Part shown: in pieces, positions 1 through 8,658 of the stretch | Layout: each line of letters begins with the position of its first letter | Position numbering within the stretch: position 1 is the stretch's first letter | Origin: SZUA-430 sp040080835 | Lineage (GTDB): Bacteria > Pseudomonadota > Alphaproteobacteria > Micropepsales > Micropepsaceae | Direction: 5' to 3' | Assembly (NCBI GenBank): GCA_040080835.1 | Contig: JBEBHP010000006.1 | Location: 176,622 to 240,621 of the forward strand | DNA length: 64,000 nt | Made by a program: the position numbers and the translations under genes | Notes under the pieces: generated by a model | Database searches by the model: none | Told to the model about the DNA's origin: nothing | What the model saw: the letters and a program-made list of their open reading frames with translations, nothing else

Positions 1-400
1 CTGATAGAAACGAGAGCGTGCATTCGCAATCACGCGCGCGGCGTCTCGAAAAATTTGACTGCCGGGATGTTTGTGGAACGCGAGAACCTCTTCGCCGTTG
101 TTTTGCAAACGAAAATTCATCCCATGCCTTGCACTCCACATTGTCCCTTAATTAGTCAGTGCACGAATGAGTTGCGTGCAGTTGCGTGTGCGCGTTCGTG
201 GGACTGCTTGAAACCCTCGAACCGGCCACCAGGCCGAAGACCAATTGGCGCGGTTGCAAGCCTTGCCCGACTGCGTGTAAGAGTTGGTCTGTGGAGAGCC
301 AGGCGTCAGCTAATTTGTTGAATTCTCGGGAAAAATTGTTTTCGGTTGCCCCAATGATGGATTTTCCCGATCCGCATTCTTCTTCAAGTACTTACGATGC

Positions 401-448
401 TCCGTGTGCTGAATGTGTGCAGAATCCGTGTGCTGAATGTGTGCAGAA
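401..448. repeat. Perfect 24-bp tandem duplication
   Basis: Positions 401-424 and 425-448 are identical. Each unit holds two TGTG-rich motifs, and the same GTGTGC word recurs in the two hairpins just downstream. The phase (24 bp, 8 codons) would permit translation, but no surrounding gene is recognised. Confidence 0.85.
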
Positions 449-495
449 AGAGAGCGCACAGGATCGCAAGTGAGCGCACCAAAGTTCGGCAAAGT

Positions 496-565
496 GCACA
501 CGACGCACCGAAGCGTGTGCATTCACTCGTTTGGTCCTGCGCACACGATGCGGAGAAGCGTGTGC
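496..565. repeat. Two tandem hairpins with identical 7-bp arms
   Basis: GCACACG (496-502) pairs with CGTGTGC (514-520), and the same arms recur at 541-547 and 559-565. Both loops are 11 nt, and the units are 45 bp apart with related flanks (CACTC-like sequence follows each). They could be protein-binding sites or replicon/element-end iterons; nothing else identifies them. Confidence 0.7.
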
Positions 566-734
566 ACTCACTCAATGGCAGAATTTCCCAGTGCGATAAT
601 CTGACGGTACTTATGACGGTATCGGCCCTGGACAAGTGCCTCGCGCTGGGCGCGGGCTTCAACAATCTGACGCGCCGGCACAGTCCCGTTGATCATCGGT
701 CCCACACCAATCAAGGACCGCCCAGGGCCCAGGG

Positions 735-1373
735 CTATTTCGGTGGTTGAACTGCCGTCGCTATCTCGCACTGTCTCCTGAGTGCAAGAAGCACCTGCGG
801 CATTTGCGCGGCGAGATGGTCGCGCAAGAGAAACGCGGGCAGCCATGTGTCGTATTCGAGTTCCGCGAAGTAGATCACACGGGTCGACTGTCCGCGCTCT
901 CGCGGAACAAGGAGCCATTCTCCTTCGGATCGCTTCAGATCTCCATCGATCCGGGAAACCCGCACGCGACGTTCAAGTTCATAGGTCGACCGAAAGACCG
1001 TTCGAAAATCGGGCAGTGGCCAACCAGGAGAGGAATCGTGCTCCCTTATGTCCCAGCCACCGTTGGTGTCGCGTTGCAGAATCTTGCAGGACTTTAGCCC
1101 TGGCACGAACGTTGGCGCACGCTCGCACTCCGTCATGATCGGCCAAACCTGGGCCACCGGTAACGCTATGTCGATCGCGGCAGATACTTGTGCACCCGTG
1201 CCGGCGTCCAAGCGCTTGACGCTCGCGACTGCTTCGCCCCGTCGCAGGCGATCTTCCAACTTCGGATCGAAATCCGCAGCGTGTGCGCCGTAGACGACCA
1301 GCAGCAGAAGGCAGCCCAAAAGAGCTAACGGCCGGCATGATCCAAAGGTGGAATTGCAAGTAGATTGTATCAC
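735..1373 (-). CDS. Secreted START/SRPBCC-fold protein
   Basis: A 212-residue protein with an N-terminal hydrophobic signal segment (about residues 15-33, ending in an AHA-like cleavage site). The rest resembles the START/polyketide-cyclase (SRPBCC) lipid-binding fold: beta-rich, with the pattern of a variable ligand pocket, including the PVAQVWPIMTECER segment near residue 75. Members bind hydrophobic ligands or act as coenzyme-Q chaperones; no enzymatic role can be assigned. The only start available in frame is a GTG without a clear ribosome site, so the N-terminus is uncertain. It stands alone, followed on the same strand side by a gene-poor stretch. Confidence 0.7.
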   Translation of the reverse strand: MIQSTCNSTFGSCRPLALLGCLLLLVVYGAHAADFDPKLEDRLRRGEAVASVKRLDAGTGAQVSAAIDIALPVAQVWPIMTECERAPTFVPGLKSCKILQRDTNGGWDIREHDSSPGWPLPDFRTVFRSTYELERRVRVSRIDGDLKRSEGEWLLVPRERGQSTRVIYFAELEYDTWLPAFLLRDHLAAQMPQVLLALRRQCEIATAVQPPK

Positions 1374-1790
1374 TGGCTGCTATATCGTTGCTGACGACGC
1401 TCAACCGCGCACGTCGTTGTGTCGCGACGGATGTTAACGGCTGACGGACACAACAATCGGTCGAAAACGAGCGCGATGTTGCACGAATTCGTGAACATTG
1501 GATTTGCGCAGCACACCCCATCGACGCCTGTGTCTTGCACAGCTGGCCATGTGGCGCGACGCTGCGGTAATAAGACCGGTCGAAGGCAGATTGGGTTTGC
1601 TCGAAACTCAATCACACCACCGCAGGGGCGTGGGGCACAATTCGCGATGACGCCTTGCCTCCGACCGGTTTACTTCTGGCACCAGTTGTCGCTCGGGATA
1701 CCAGGATCGACTCGCCGCGGAGCGCGCCTCTCATGACCAGTTCGCTCACTGAGTCGACTTGGTTGCGCTCATCACACGCATGTGAAACAT
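1374..1790. other. Intergenic, nothing recognised
   Basis: About 420 bases between the START-like gene and the patatin gene. Frames on both strands are short and lack family resemblance. No repeat, RNA or clear terminator was seen. Confidence 0.4.
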
Positions 1791-3191
1791 CTATCGCAGC
1801 GTCTGCACAAATGTCTGATACTCGGTGGACTCTAACAGCAATCTTTCAGCAAGGCGTTCGAGGTCATCGACGTCACGCGCTGGGAGCGAGAGTGTCGTTG
1901 GAATTGCATTGAAGCGCGCCCGTTCCGACGGATCTCGGATACCGTCGAACGTCAATGTCGCGAAATTGACGCGCACCCTCGGCGCTCCGGGTTTGCGCCG
2001 TGCATTGATTTGGTCCGCCCACATCTGAAACCCGCCCTTTGCCAGGGACACGGTTTCGGTGCTCAGGATATCGACGGCGGCGTCAAAGGAGCTGTACAGC
2101 ATGCCTGTAATACCGGGATCCGTTCCGTCTCGCGACCAACCATATTCACCGTATATCTGCGCGTTTGCGACGATGACGAGAACGTCTGTGACCCGGTCCA
2201 GGGCCTCGCGGGAGAACGCTCCAGCCATGTCGGGTACATTGCCATAATGGGCGACGGGGCTCATCATGGAGCCGCGCACGCCGAGATTGTCGGTAACGCC
2301 GCCGTCGACAAGGCGAACGATTGGCAACGTCCGCGGCTCAAAGTAACGCGACAAAGCGCGCGCCACTTGGTATTCGCGCGTAAAGATGTCTCGCCGATTG
2401 AGTGCCGCGGGCACCCACGACTCTCTCCGCTCGCGACAATCCGCACCAAAGTTGCGGACCGCGATAGGCGCGAATATCACTGGCATGGCAGCGGATGCCA
2501 TCACCGCATTGGCGACGGGGTACGTGTTGAGGTTCGAACACAGAAAGTCGAACTGCTGCTGGATGAACGAGAAGGTCAATCCCGTATTTAAGTCGCTGGC
2601 GTTGAGGATGACATACGGAAGGTGTCCAAGGGACATATCTGCAAACGTCTTGCGCTCGTACAAATTTTCCGCAAGCCAATTTGCTGCGAGATCGCCCCTA
2701 TTGAAATCTGAAGCGGTTAGCGACGTCAACGCGGTCGGGTCAAGTAGGCGCGACAGCATTCCTCCACTAACGTCTCGCTTAAGGAACTTTCGCTCGTAGT
2801 CATCGAATATGCGATCGCCGAAAAGGCCGTAGTACGCGGCGGTGAAACTCCCTCCCGATACGGAAGAGATAACGTCAACCTCATCGAGGAGCCGTCGCCG
2901 CCGACCGTCGATCTGTACGGTCGTTTGCCTCAGCTGCTTTAGAATGCCATAGGAAAATGCGCCCGCGCGAGTTCCCCCTCCGGAAAAAGCAAGCACGACG
3001 AACACGCGTTGCGAATTCTCTTGCGGCAGCCGGCTGGCGAAATCGTAGCGTGGCGCTGCGCCACCTTCTACGAGTGGTGCGTTCCACTCTCGCGTAGAGC
3101 AAGCGGAAAGCAGCACGACAAAGAGGAGCAGGAGAGGCCAGCGCATGGTTTGGGGCGGCGGTCCCTCAGTCTTCGCATTCGGACCGATCAT
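1791..3191 (-). CDS. Patatin-like phospholipase lipoprotein
   Basis: A 466-residue patatin-family lipid acyl hydrolase. The N-terminus carries a lipobox (LLSAC, Cys31), so the protein is probably lipid-anchored in the envelope. The oxyanion loop (FSGGGTRAG, residues 69-77), the nucleophile elbow (SSVSGGS, Ser112) and the catalytic aspartate motif (VDGGVTDNLG) are all present, giving the Ser-Asp dyad of patatins; the usual first Gly of GxSxG is Ser here, as in many large bacterial patatins. The upstream ATG (3191) has a GAGG-like ribosome site and is used; an internal ATG at 3146 would give a more typical lipoprotein signal. Likely a phospholipase or lysophospholipase; the substrate is unknown. 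Confidence 0.85.
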   Translation of the reverse strand: MIGPNAKTEGPPPQTMRWPLLLLFVVLLSACSTREWNAPLVEGGAAPRYDFASRLPQENSQRVFVVLAFSGGGTRAGAFSYGILKQLRQTTVQIDGRRRRLLDEVDVISSVSGGSFTAAYYGLFGDRIFDDYERKFLKRDVSGGMLSRLLDPTALTSLTASDFNRGDLAANWLAENLYERKTFADMSLGHLPYVILNASDLNTGLTFSFIQQQFDFLCSNLNTYPVANAVMASAAMPVIFAPIAVRNFGADCRERRESWVPAALNRRDIFTREYQVARALSRYFEPRTLPIVRLVDGGVTDNLGVRGSMMSPVAHYGNVPDMAGAFSREALDRVTDVLVIVANAQIYGEYGWSRDGTDPGITGMLYSSFDAAVDILSTETVSLAKGGFQMWADQINARRKPGAPRVRVNFATLTFDGIRDPSERARFNAIPTTLSLPARDVDDLERLAERLLLESTEYQTFVQTLR

Positions 3192-3893
3192 CGTTGCCTC
3201 GCATCACAACCGGGATGAAGGGGCCGACGCGGTCGCCACGCGACACGCCAGGCGACCGCGTCACACGTAGCGTTCGGCCAATCAGGCCAGCGCCTAGGGC
3301 GGAGCTGTTCGTCTTCGTTGGACAATCTAATGAAGCCGGAGGTCACATTGTGCTATCCCGCGAAATGGTGCGAGACGCCCGCGGGTATTTCTTTGTAGGA
3401 GAGACTGGCACCCGCGGTACTGCGTCTCGCATCTATCAGTTCGATGAAAGGCTGCGCTGGTTGCGGGTCTCACGGGGACGTGAAGAACGCGCGACGCGTG
3501 ATACCGCGGATGGTTACCCCAGTCTCTTTGACTTACTCAGAAGGCTGCGCGGCCGGAAACACTGCAGGTCCCTTGGGACGCGTTCCAAAAGGGTCGATTC
3601 CCTCGCCTTCGTCGCAGCGATGGACGCGGCTTTCTCATGCTTACCGAATCTGACGACGCTACTGCTCGCCGCCGGCGCTAGCGTCAATGCCGCAGCCTTC
3701 GGTCAAACTCCGTTGGCCCGCCTTACGAATATCAAGGACATGCACCCAGCCGAGTGCGGCGCAACCGAACAAGTTTTCCTCGCCCACCGGGGCGACGAAA
3801 TAACAGCGGACGACCCTTCTAGGCCGTCCAGTCAATGCCTCGCACGAGCCAGGGCCAGGTTCAAGCGCCACGCGGTGTTGGGGGTGTGGTGGC
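3192..3893. other. 700-bp gap with a repeat and an ankyrin-like remnant
   Basis: No gene is supported. On the + strand around 3640-3720 the translation resembles one ankyrin unit (LLLAAGASVNAAAFGQTPLA), but there are no neighbouring units or start signals, so at most this is a remnant. Positions 3414-3486 are about 80% identical to 5445-5516, on the other side of the porin gene. Confidence 0.45.
3414..3486 (+). repeat. Direct repeat flanking the porin gene, copy 1
   Basis: About 73 bp matching 5445-5516 in the same orientation with roughly 80% identity. Both copies can be read as a short peptide starting MK.CA.CG.HGDV, but neither has a convincing ribosome site. Confidence 0.7.
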
Positions 3894-5402
3894 TCAGAAT
3901 GAGAACTGTACGCGGCCTTGGATGATGTCGAACTTGGCGTCTAAAGCATTATTCAACGTGCCAGCCGCGCTGTCGCGATCAACGTCCACCATCGCGTACT
4001 CGGTCACCAGCCTTAGGTTCGCATTGGGGACCCAGTTGATGCCGATGTTAGTGATCGCTTGCTCGCCGCCTGCTATGCCGCCGAGCACTACCGTCAGATC
4101 TTCGCGATAGTTCAGGTCGAGCACGCTGTAGCGCGCTGTGAGTTCCCACGCGCCGATGCCGTCACCCCAGGTAAACGGGCTCTTGGGCGTCGGCGACGCC
4201 CATACGGCAACGTTGTTGTTCGTCGCGGAAGCCTTGTAACTCTTCTTCTCGCCGGTCAGGATCCAAGTACCTTCGACGTACCAGCCTTTGAATTCCGGAT
4301 CGGGCAGTAGCGGGTCGCTTCGGTTGGCTTCCCACTTGTAGTACTCGGCGGCAAGGAAGAAGTTGTGAAAATTGGCAGCAGCTTCGAAACCAATGACCGA
4401 GCCGTCATCGGACGCTATGTTGCCGGTATCAACAAAGCGGTTGCCTTGCACACGAATCTCAGGTCGGTCCGAGAAGCGCAGATTTCGCGCGCCGCCGGGC
4501 GTGGTGCCACTGAGGCTGAGGATCTGCGACGCTGATACACCGAGTTGAATATTCGTGTCGGAGTCGGAGTAGATGCGGTACGCGGCGCGGCCGAGGATCT
4601 GTGTGCCTTCGTCATCAGGATTGCCGGAGTGCGCGGTGCCCACCCGTTGGCCGGTGAACGCCGCCGAAACGATGAAGTTATCGCCCGGATAGAGGAAATT
4701 TTGCTTCATGTAGGTCGCTTCAACGCCCTTGCGCGCACTGTCGCCGCCGAACGGGTCGGTCAATGCGTTGACGACGGAAGCGCGTTCGATCGTGTTCAGG
4801 TCGGCGGACGAGGTCGAGTTATAGAGCGTGAAGATCGGTTGAATGGCGCCGGCATGGATGCGCGTGTTGGGGATGCCCGTGTAGCCGACACGCGCGATAT
4901 TGATGACGCCCCCGGCTTCCGCGTCCGTGCCCCCGAACTCGAAGCGGATCTCGTAAATGAAGTCCTTGAAGAACTTGCCTTCGACACCGAGGCGCATGCG
5001 GCGGAACACCGTGCCTGCGCCGAGATCGCACAATGTACCGACGCCGCAGCCGTGGCCTGCGCCCATATCGGCGTCATCCTGCTCGAATGAGGCGAAGTCG
5101 AGTTGAAATCGGCCTCGGAAGGCGAGCTCAAAAGCGCTGTCGGGGCTCGAGATCGTTGGGCGTAAATTCTTGAACGACCAGACGGGTTGTGCCGCTTGAT
5201 GTTCCTCGACCTTCCCAACGCGCGATCCGGCGACGATCTTTTCGTCCTCGGCTTCGCGTTCCAGACGGTCCAGGCGCACTTTCAGTTCTTGAATTTCCTG
5301 ATCGCGTGTCTTGTTTGCTGTCCTACTGTCCGCCGATGCGGGCGCCGTAATTACCGCAGCGGCCACAATCGCTGTGGACGCATGCCAAAACGTCTTCGCC
5401 AT
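3894..5402 (-). CDS. Phosphate-selective porin (OprO/OprP family)
   Basis: A 502-residue outer-membrane protein. It has a cleavable signal peptide (about residues 1-24, ending ASA), a short coiled-coil with Glu/Lys/Arg heptads (about residues 28-60), and then a beta-rich barrel with alternating aromatic strands ending in the terminal phenylalanine typical of barrels. The strand pattern and the segment FRGRFQLDFASFEQDD match phosphate-selective porins OprO/OprP. The start at 5402 is chosen because an AAGGAA ribosome site lies just upstream and the signal peptide begins there; a longer in-frame extension has no signal. The pstB-like remnant beside it fits a former phosphate-uptake locus, though the porin could also pass other anions or polyphosphate. 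Confidence 0.85.
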   Translation of the reverse strand: MAKTFWHASTAIVAAAVITAPASADSRTANKTRDQEIQELKVRLDRLEREAEDEKIVAGSRVGKVEEHQAAQPVWSFKNLRPTISSPDSAFELAFRGRFQLDFASFEQDDADMGAGHGCGVGTLCDLGAGTVFRRMRLGVEGKFFKDFIYEIRFEFGGTDAEAGGVINIARVGYTGIPNTRIHAGAIQPIFTLYNSTSSADLNTIERASVVNALTDPFGGDSARKGVEATYMKQNFLYPGDNFIVSAAFTGQRVGTAHSGNPDDEGTQILGRAAYRIYSDSDTNIQLGVSASQILSLSGTTPGGARNLRFSDRPEIRVQGNRFVDTGNIASDDGSVIGFEAAANFHNFFLAAEYYKWEANRSDPLLPDPEFKGWYVEGTWILTGEKKSYKASATNNNVAVWASPTPKSPFTWGDGIGAWELTARYSVLDLNYREDLTVVLGGIAGGEQAITNIGINWVPNANLRLVTEYAMVDVDRDSAAGTLNNALDAKFDIIQGRVQFSF

Positions 5403-5444
5403 TGCATTCCTTTGCTTCTTGACGATGCAGAAACACCGAAATTC

Positions 5445-5516
5445 GCGGCACTGCGTCTCGCATCTACCAGTTCGATGAAGAACTGCGCCCGTTGCGGACA
5501 TCACGGGGACGTGAAC
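5445..5516 (+). repeat. Direct repeat flanking the porin gene, copy 2
   Basis: Second copy of the roughly 73-bp repeat seen at 3414-3486, same orientation. It lies directly upstream of the porin start, so it may carry promoter or regulatory sequence duplicated with the locus. Confidence 0.7.
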
Positions 5517-5546
5517 AAGGCACAATCCAAGGGGCACTCGGGGCGG

Positions 5547-5880
5547 CTATCCGCGAGCGCCGTTGACGTAGGCGGCTGTCAAGTCATGCTGTGGGGCTTC
5601 AAAAAGTCTGCGGCAAAGCCCGAATTCGATCAGCGTGCCGGCGTGGTCCTTGACCCAGAAGAAGGCGGCGTAGTTGGCGATCCGCCTGGCTTGCGCAAGA
5701 TTGTGGGTCACGATCACAACGGTGAATCGACCGCGCAGGCTTTCGATTAAATCCTCGACGACCGCCGAAGATAGAGGGTCGAGTGCGCTGCACGGCTCAT
5801 CCATCAGGAGCACCGAGGGCTCAAGCACGATGGCGCGCGCGATACACAAGCGCTGCTGCTGCCCGCCGGAAAGCGCAAGT
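5547..5880 (-). pseudogene. PstB-like phosphate ABC ATPase, 3' fragment
   Basis: Only the C-terminal portion of the ATPase remains. It starts abruptly at the ABC signature (LALSGGQQQRLCIARAI), followed by Walker B (VLLMDEPCSALDP), the switch histidine (VIVTHNLAQA) and a normal PstB-like C-terminus. The P-loop half is missing because the reading frame runs into sequence of an unrelated MarR gene on the other strand at about 5880. It cannot be an active ATPase. With the adjacent porin it marks a dismantled phosphate-uptake cluster. Confidence 0.85.
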
Positions 5881-6319
5881 GCGGCAGATTATCTCGGCTC
5901 AACGCGGGGAACGGTGTCGCAGACCTTGTTGTCGCTGGAAGCGAAAGGGCTGATCGTGCGTCAGCGCTAATGCGCACGACGGCCGCTCTGTCTTGCTCGC
6001 GATCACGAAGTCAGGTTTGAAGTTTCTGGACGTCGATCCGGTCCGGGCGTTGGCGAAGACGATCGATGCAACCGGTGCCAACGCTCGTCTCGGCGACGAT
6101 CTGGAAGCAGGCTTGCGTGCGGCTATCGCTGAACGGGGCGGACGCGCCTTCGGCGCCTGCCACACCTGCCGCCATTTCCGCCGCGACCAGCGGACCGGGG
6201 TTTCCCCCCATCACTGCGCTTTGCTGGACGAACCGTTAAGCGAAGGGGACGCCGTTGCGATCTGTCTGGAGCAATCTGTACAAGGCGGTGACTCTTGTTC
6301 CAGCGATTGCGCTGGATGA
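5881..6319 (+). pseudogene. MarR-family regulator, 5'-truncated and frameshifted
   Basis: From 5881 the + strand encodes the recognition-helix part of a MarR protein (AADYLGSTRGTVSQTLLSLEAKG). One extra base near 5969 produces a stop; in the next frame the gene continues to 6319 with a C-terminal cysteine cluster (GACHTC, then PHHC and AICLE). The whole is clearly homologous to the intact regulator at 16700-17260, including all four cysteines. The N-terminal third is lost at the junction with the pstB fragment. Confidence 0.85.
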
Positions 6320-6774
6320 TCGCTATCGGCGAATTTCCGGCCGTACAGCACGGATGAGTTGAGTGTCCACAGTGAGGCTGGATTCAGCCAAGTGAAAAGT
6401 CCCGGACCAAATCTCGTAGCAACCGCCAGCGCCAGCGCACCCACCAAACTGGAAATGGGCGCGAACAAACAACGTTGATAACGCAATGAGACGCTGCGAT
6501 CCGCACGGGTGTATCGATGGATACATATGTTACCTGGGAGCATGGGCGCCACAGTCCCTCCATCCGGCATCTTCCAATCATCGTGCGACAGCTGGGCTAC
6601 GATCCGACATCTGCCGAATGTGGCTCGATAGACGATGTCGAGTGGGCTCGCCGTCTCGGCGGCGTATTGCTGAATTCCTGAACGTTGATTCCGGCACTCG
6701 CTGGAGAAAGGGTCTTTCAAAGCCGACTTTCGTTGGAGATCTACCACGCGTCATGACGGCGCTGCGCTGACCAG
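6320..6774. other. Intergenic, nothing recognised
   Basis: About 455 bases between the MarR remnant and the TetR gene. A 178-codon frame on the - strand (6211-6747) overlaps the MarR remnant and shows no family features. No repeat or RNA was seen. Confidence 0.35.
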
Positions 6775-7386
6775 TTATTCGTGGATTTTCTGGCGCGGCA
6801 ACAGTCCGAGCCCAATGATCTCGTTGAGCGTCGCAAGCGCATGCTCCAGGCGCAGTGCAGCCTCACCCTCCAATTCCGAGCGCACGATCGCCCAGCCGAT
6901 TTCAAAGAGGATTGCCGCGGCTGCGGCTGGCTCGATGTTCGTGCGCACCACGCCTTCACGCTGGCCGGTGATGAGAGCCTGCTCCAATAGCCCGATCATG
7001 CGTTCACGCTGCACGGCGGCGGCTATACGCGAGACCTCGCCTTCCACTAAGTCCGAGCCGAAGAGAGATGCATGCAGCAGCTCATCCTTACCATAGTGTT
7101 CGGCGGTGAGGCGGATGAGCTGCTGCATGCGTTGCGGCACCGGAGCTGTGCTCTGCAGCACCTCCGCAGCGCGCGCAACGAAGCGTTCGAGCGTGCAGCG
7201 CACGACGGCCAGATAAATTTCCTGCTTTGACTCGAAGTGCAGATAGAGGCTGCCCTTGCCCGTGCCGGCGGCGGCCGTGATGTCATCAATCGTCGTCCGC
7301 TTGAAGCCGTGGCGGCGGAATTTCTCTTCCGCCGCATCCAGGAGCCGGTCGCGCGGCTCGTCGATCACTATGGTCATGAATCGCAA
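6775..7386 (-). CDS. TetR-family repressor of the acyl-CoA operon
   Basis: A 203-residue TetR-type regulator. Residues about 12-58 form the HTH (RLLDAAEEKFRRHGFKRTTIDDITAAAGTGKG as a whole, with the recognition helix near GTGKGSLYLHF); the rest is the ligand-binding helical domain. It is transcribed away from the eight-gene catabolic operon, and a long inverted repeat lies in the 70-bp gap, so it is inferred to repress that operon and perhaps itself, with an acyl-CoA or pathway intermediate as likely inducer. The start may instead be the fourth codon (MTIVIDEP, 7377); neither has a strong ribosome site. Confidence 0.85.
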   Translation of the reverse strand: MRFMTIVIDEPRDRLLDAAEEKFRRHGFKRTTIDDITAAAGTGKGSLYLHFESKQEIYLAVVRCTLERFVARAAEVLQSTAPVPQRMQQLIRLTAEHYGKDELLHASLFGSDLVEGEVSRIAAAVQRERMIGLLEQALITGQREGVVRTNIEPAAAAAILFEIGWAIVRSELEGEAALRLEHALATLNEIIGLGLLPRQKIHE

Positions 7387-7407
7387 AATATCACGCGCGG
7401 CCGATCT

Positions 7408-7440
7408 TGACTATTACTGACCATTCTAATAGTTCAGTCA
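7408..7440. promoter_or_regulatory. Candidate TetR operator between divergent units
   Basis: TGACT at 7408-7412 is mirrored by AGTCA at 7436-7440, and inside it CTATTA (7411-7416) is mirrored by TAATAG (7427-7432). The site overlaps a -35-like TTGACT and sits 17 bp before the first catabolic start codon, the expected position for repression of the operon. The assignment to the adjacent TetR protein is inferred. Confidence 0.6.
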
Positions 7441-7456
7441 TTACTAGGAGAGCGTT

Positions 7457-8656
7457 ATGTTGGCAGGCTACCTGGTTAATGCGTCCCGTTATCCGCGTCC
7501 GTCCTCACATTTCGTGGGTGAGGAACTGGAGGCCTTTCGGGTCGGCGTCACCCGTTTCGTCGAACAGGAAATGCGTCCCAACGCCGAGCGCTGGGAGCAA
7601 GCGGGTGAGGTCGACCGCGCGCTGTATCGCCGTGCTGCGGAGCTTGGCTTCTTCGGGCTGCGCTATGACCCCGCATACGGCGGGGGTGGCGCCGACTTCC
7701 TGGCGACGACGGTGCTGTGTGAGGAACTCGCCAAAGGCGATTCCATCGGCGCTGCGGTAGCGCTGATGGCGCACTCGGAATTTGCCCTCTCGGTGATGGC
7801 GGCCGAGGCCTCGCACGACATCAAGAGCGAATTTCTTGCCCCGGCGCTCAAGGGCGAGAAGATCGGGGCGATCGGCGTGTCGGAACCAGGCGCGGGTTCG
7901 GACGTGGCGTCGATTCAATGCCGGGCCGAACGCGACGGCGCCGACTTCCTGATCACCGGTCAAAAGACGTTCATCTCGAACGGGCCGCGCGCTGACTTCA
8001 TTTCGTTGGCTGTGCGCACTGGCGGCGGCGGCTCGGGTGGTATCTCGCTGATCGCGTTCCCAACGAACACACGGGGCTTCAGCGTGGGGCGGCGGCTGCA
8101 AAAACTCGGCGCGCGCGCCTCCGACACCGGCGAATTGTTTTTCGACCGCGCTCGCGTGCCCCAGCGCAATCTGATCGGCGAGGAGGGGCAGGGTATGAAA
8201 TACATCCTCGCCCATTTCGCGGGCGAACGCCTGGTCATCGCCGCCTTCGCCGTGGGAGCGATGGAGCGATTGATCGAGCTCGGTATGGCGCATGCCACTG
8301 CGCGCACGGCCTTCAAGACGCGGCTGCGCGATTTCCAGACCTGGCGTCATCGTTTCGCCGAAATGGCCACGAAGCTCGAGGCGACCCGCCTGCTGGCGCA
8401 TCAGGCGGCTGCGCTGCTCAGCGCGAGTTCGCCGGCCGGTGAGATGGCGGTGTCCATGGCCAAACTGCATGCGGCAGGGGCGGTTCAGAGCGTCGCCGCC
8501 GAAATCCTGCAGTTGCACGGCGGGTTCGGTCAGATGGAGGAATCGCCGGTGCCTCGCTACTTCCGCGACGTCGCGGGTTTTTCGGTAGGCGCGGGAACGT
8601 CAGAAATCATGCGCGAGATCATCTCGCGCACGCTCGTTCGTAACATGGAGGGCTGA
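7457..8656 (+). CDS. Acyl-CoA dehydrogenase (IVD-type catalytic base)
   Basis: A 399-residue FAD flavoenzyme that would introduce an alpha-beta double bond into an acyl-CoA. The N-terminal helical domain, the beta-domain motif (IGVSEPGAGSDVASIQ), the FAD motif (GQKTFISNGPRAD) and the C-terminal helical bundle with QLHGGFGQMEESPVPRYFRD are in normal order. The C-terminal position that holds Glu in MCAD is Ala (GAGTSEI); instead Glu257 lies in GERL, where isovaleryl- and long-chain-type enzymes carry their base, so branched or bulky substrates are likely. The start has an AGGAGAG site. First gene of the operon; the next start is 2 nt downstream of its stop. Confidence 0.9.
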   Translation: MLAGYLVNASRYPRPSSHFVGEELEAFRVGVTRFVEQEMRPNAERWEQAGEVDRALYRRAAELGFFGLRYDPAYGGGGADFLATTVLCEELAKGDSIGAAVALMAHSEFALSVMAAEASHDIKSEFLAPALKGEKIGAIGVSEPGAGSDVASIQCRAERDGADFLITGQKTFISNGPRADFISLAVRTGGGGSGGISLIAFPTNTRGFSVGRRLQKLGARASDTGELFFDRARVPQRNLIGEEGQGMKYILAHFAGERLVIAAFAVGAMERLIELGMAHATARTAFKTRLRDFQTWRHRFAEMATKLEATRLLAHQAAALLSASSPAGEMAVSMAKLHAAGAVQSVAAEILQLHGGFGQMEESPVPRYFRDVAGFSVGAGTSEIMREIISRTLVRNMEG

Positions 8657-8658
8657 AG

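Larger units (their letters stand above)
1..734. other. Gene-poor left end with short repeats
   Basis: No open frame here has a convincing family match or start signal. What is visible is repetitive: a 24-bp unit is perfectly duplicated in tandem at 401-424 and 425-448, and two hairpins with identical 7-bp arms (GCACACG/CGTGTGC) and 11-nt loops lie at 496-520 and 541-565. Short frames crossing the repeats run on both strands and look like by-products of the repeats. Confidence 0.5.

Noticed and set aside
3640..3720. Single ankyrin-like unit
   Set aside because: Only one repeat-like segment, without neighbouring units or start; chance resemblance or remnant.
6211..6747. 178-codon - strand frame
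   Set aside because: Overlaps the MarR remnant and shows no family pattern; one hydrophobic stretch alone is not enough.
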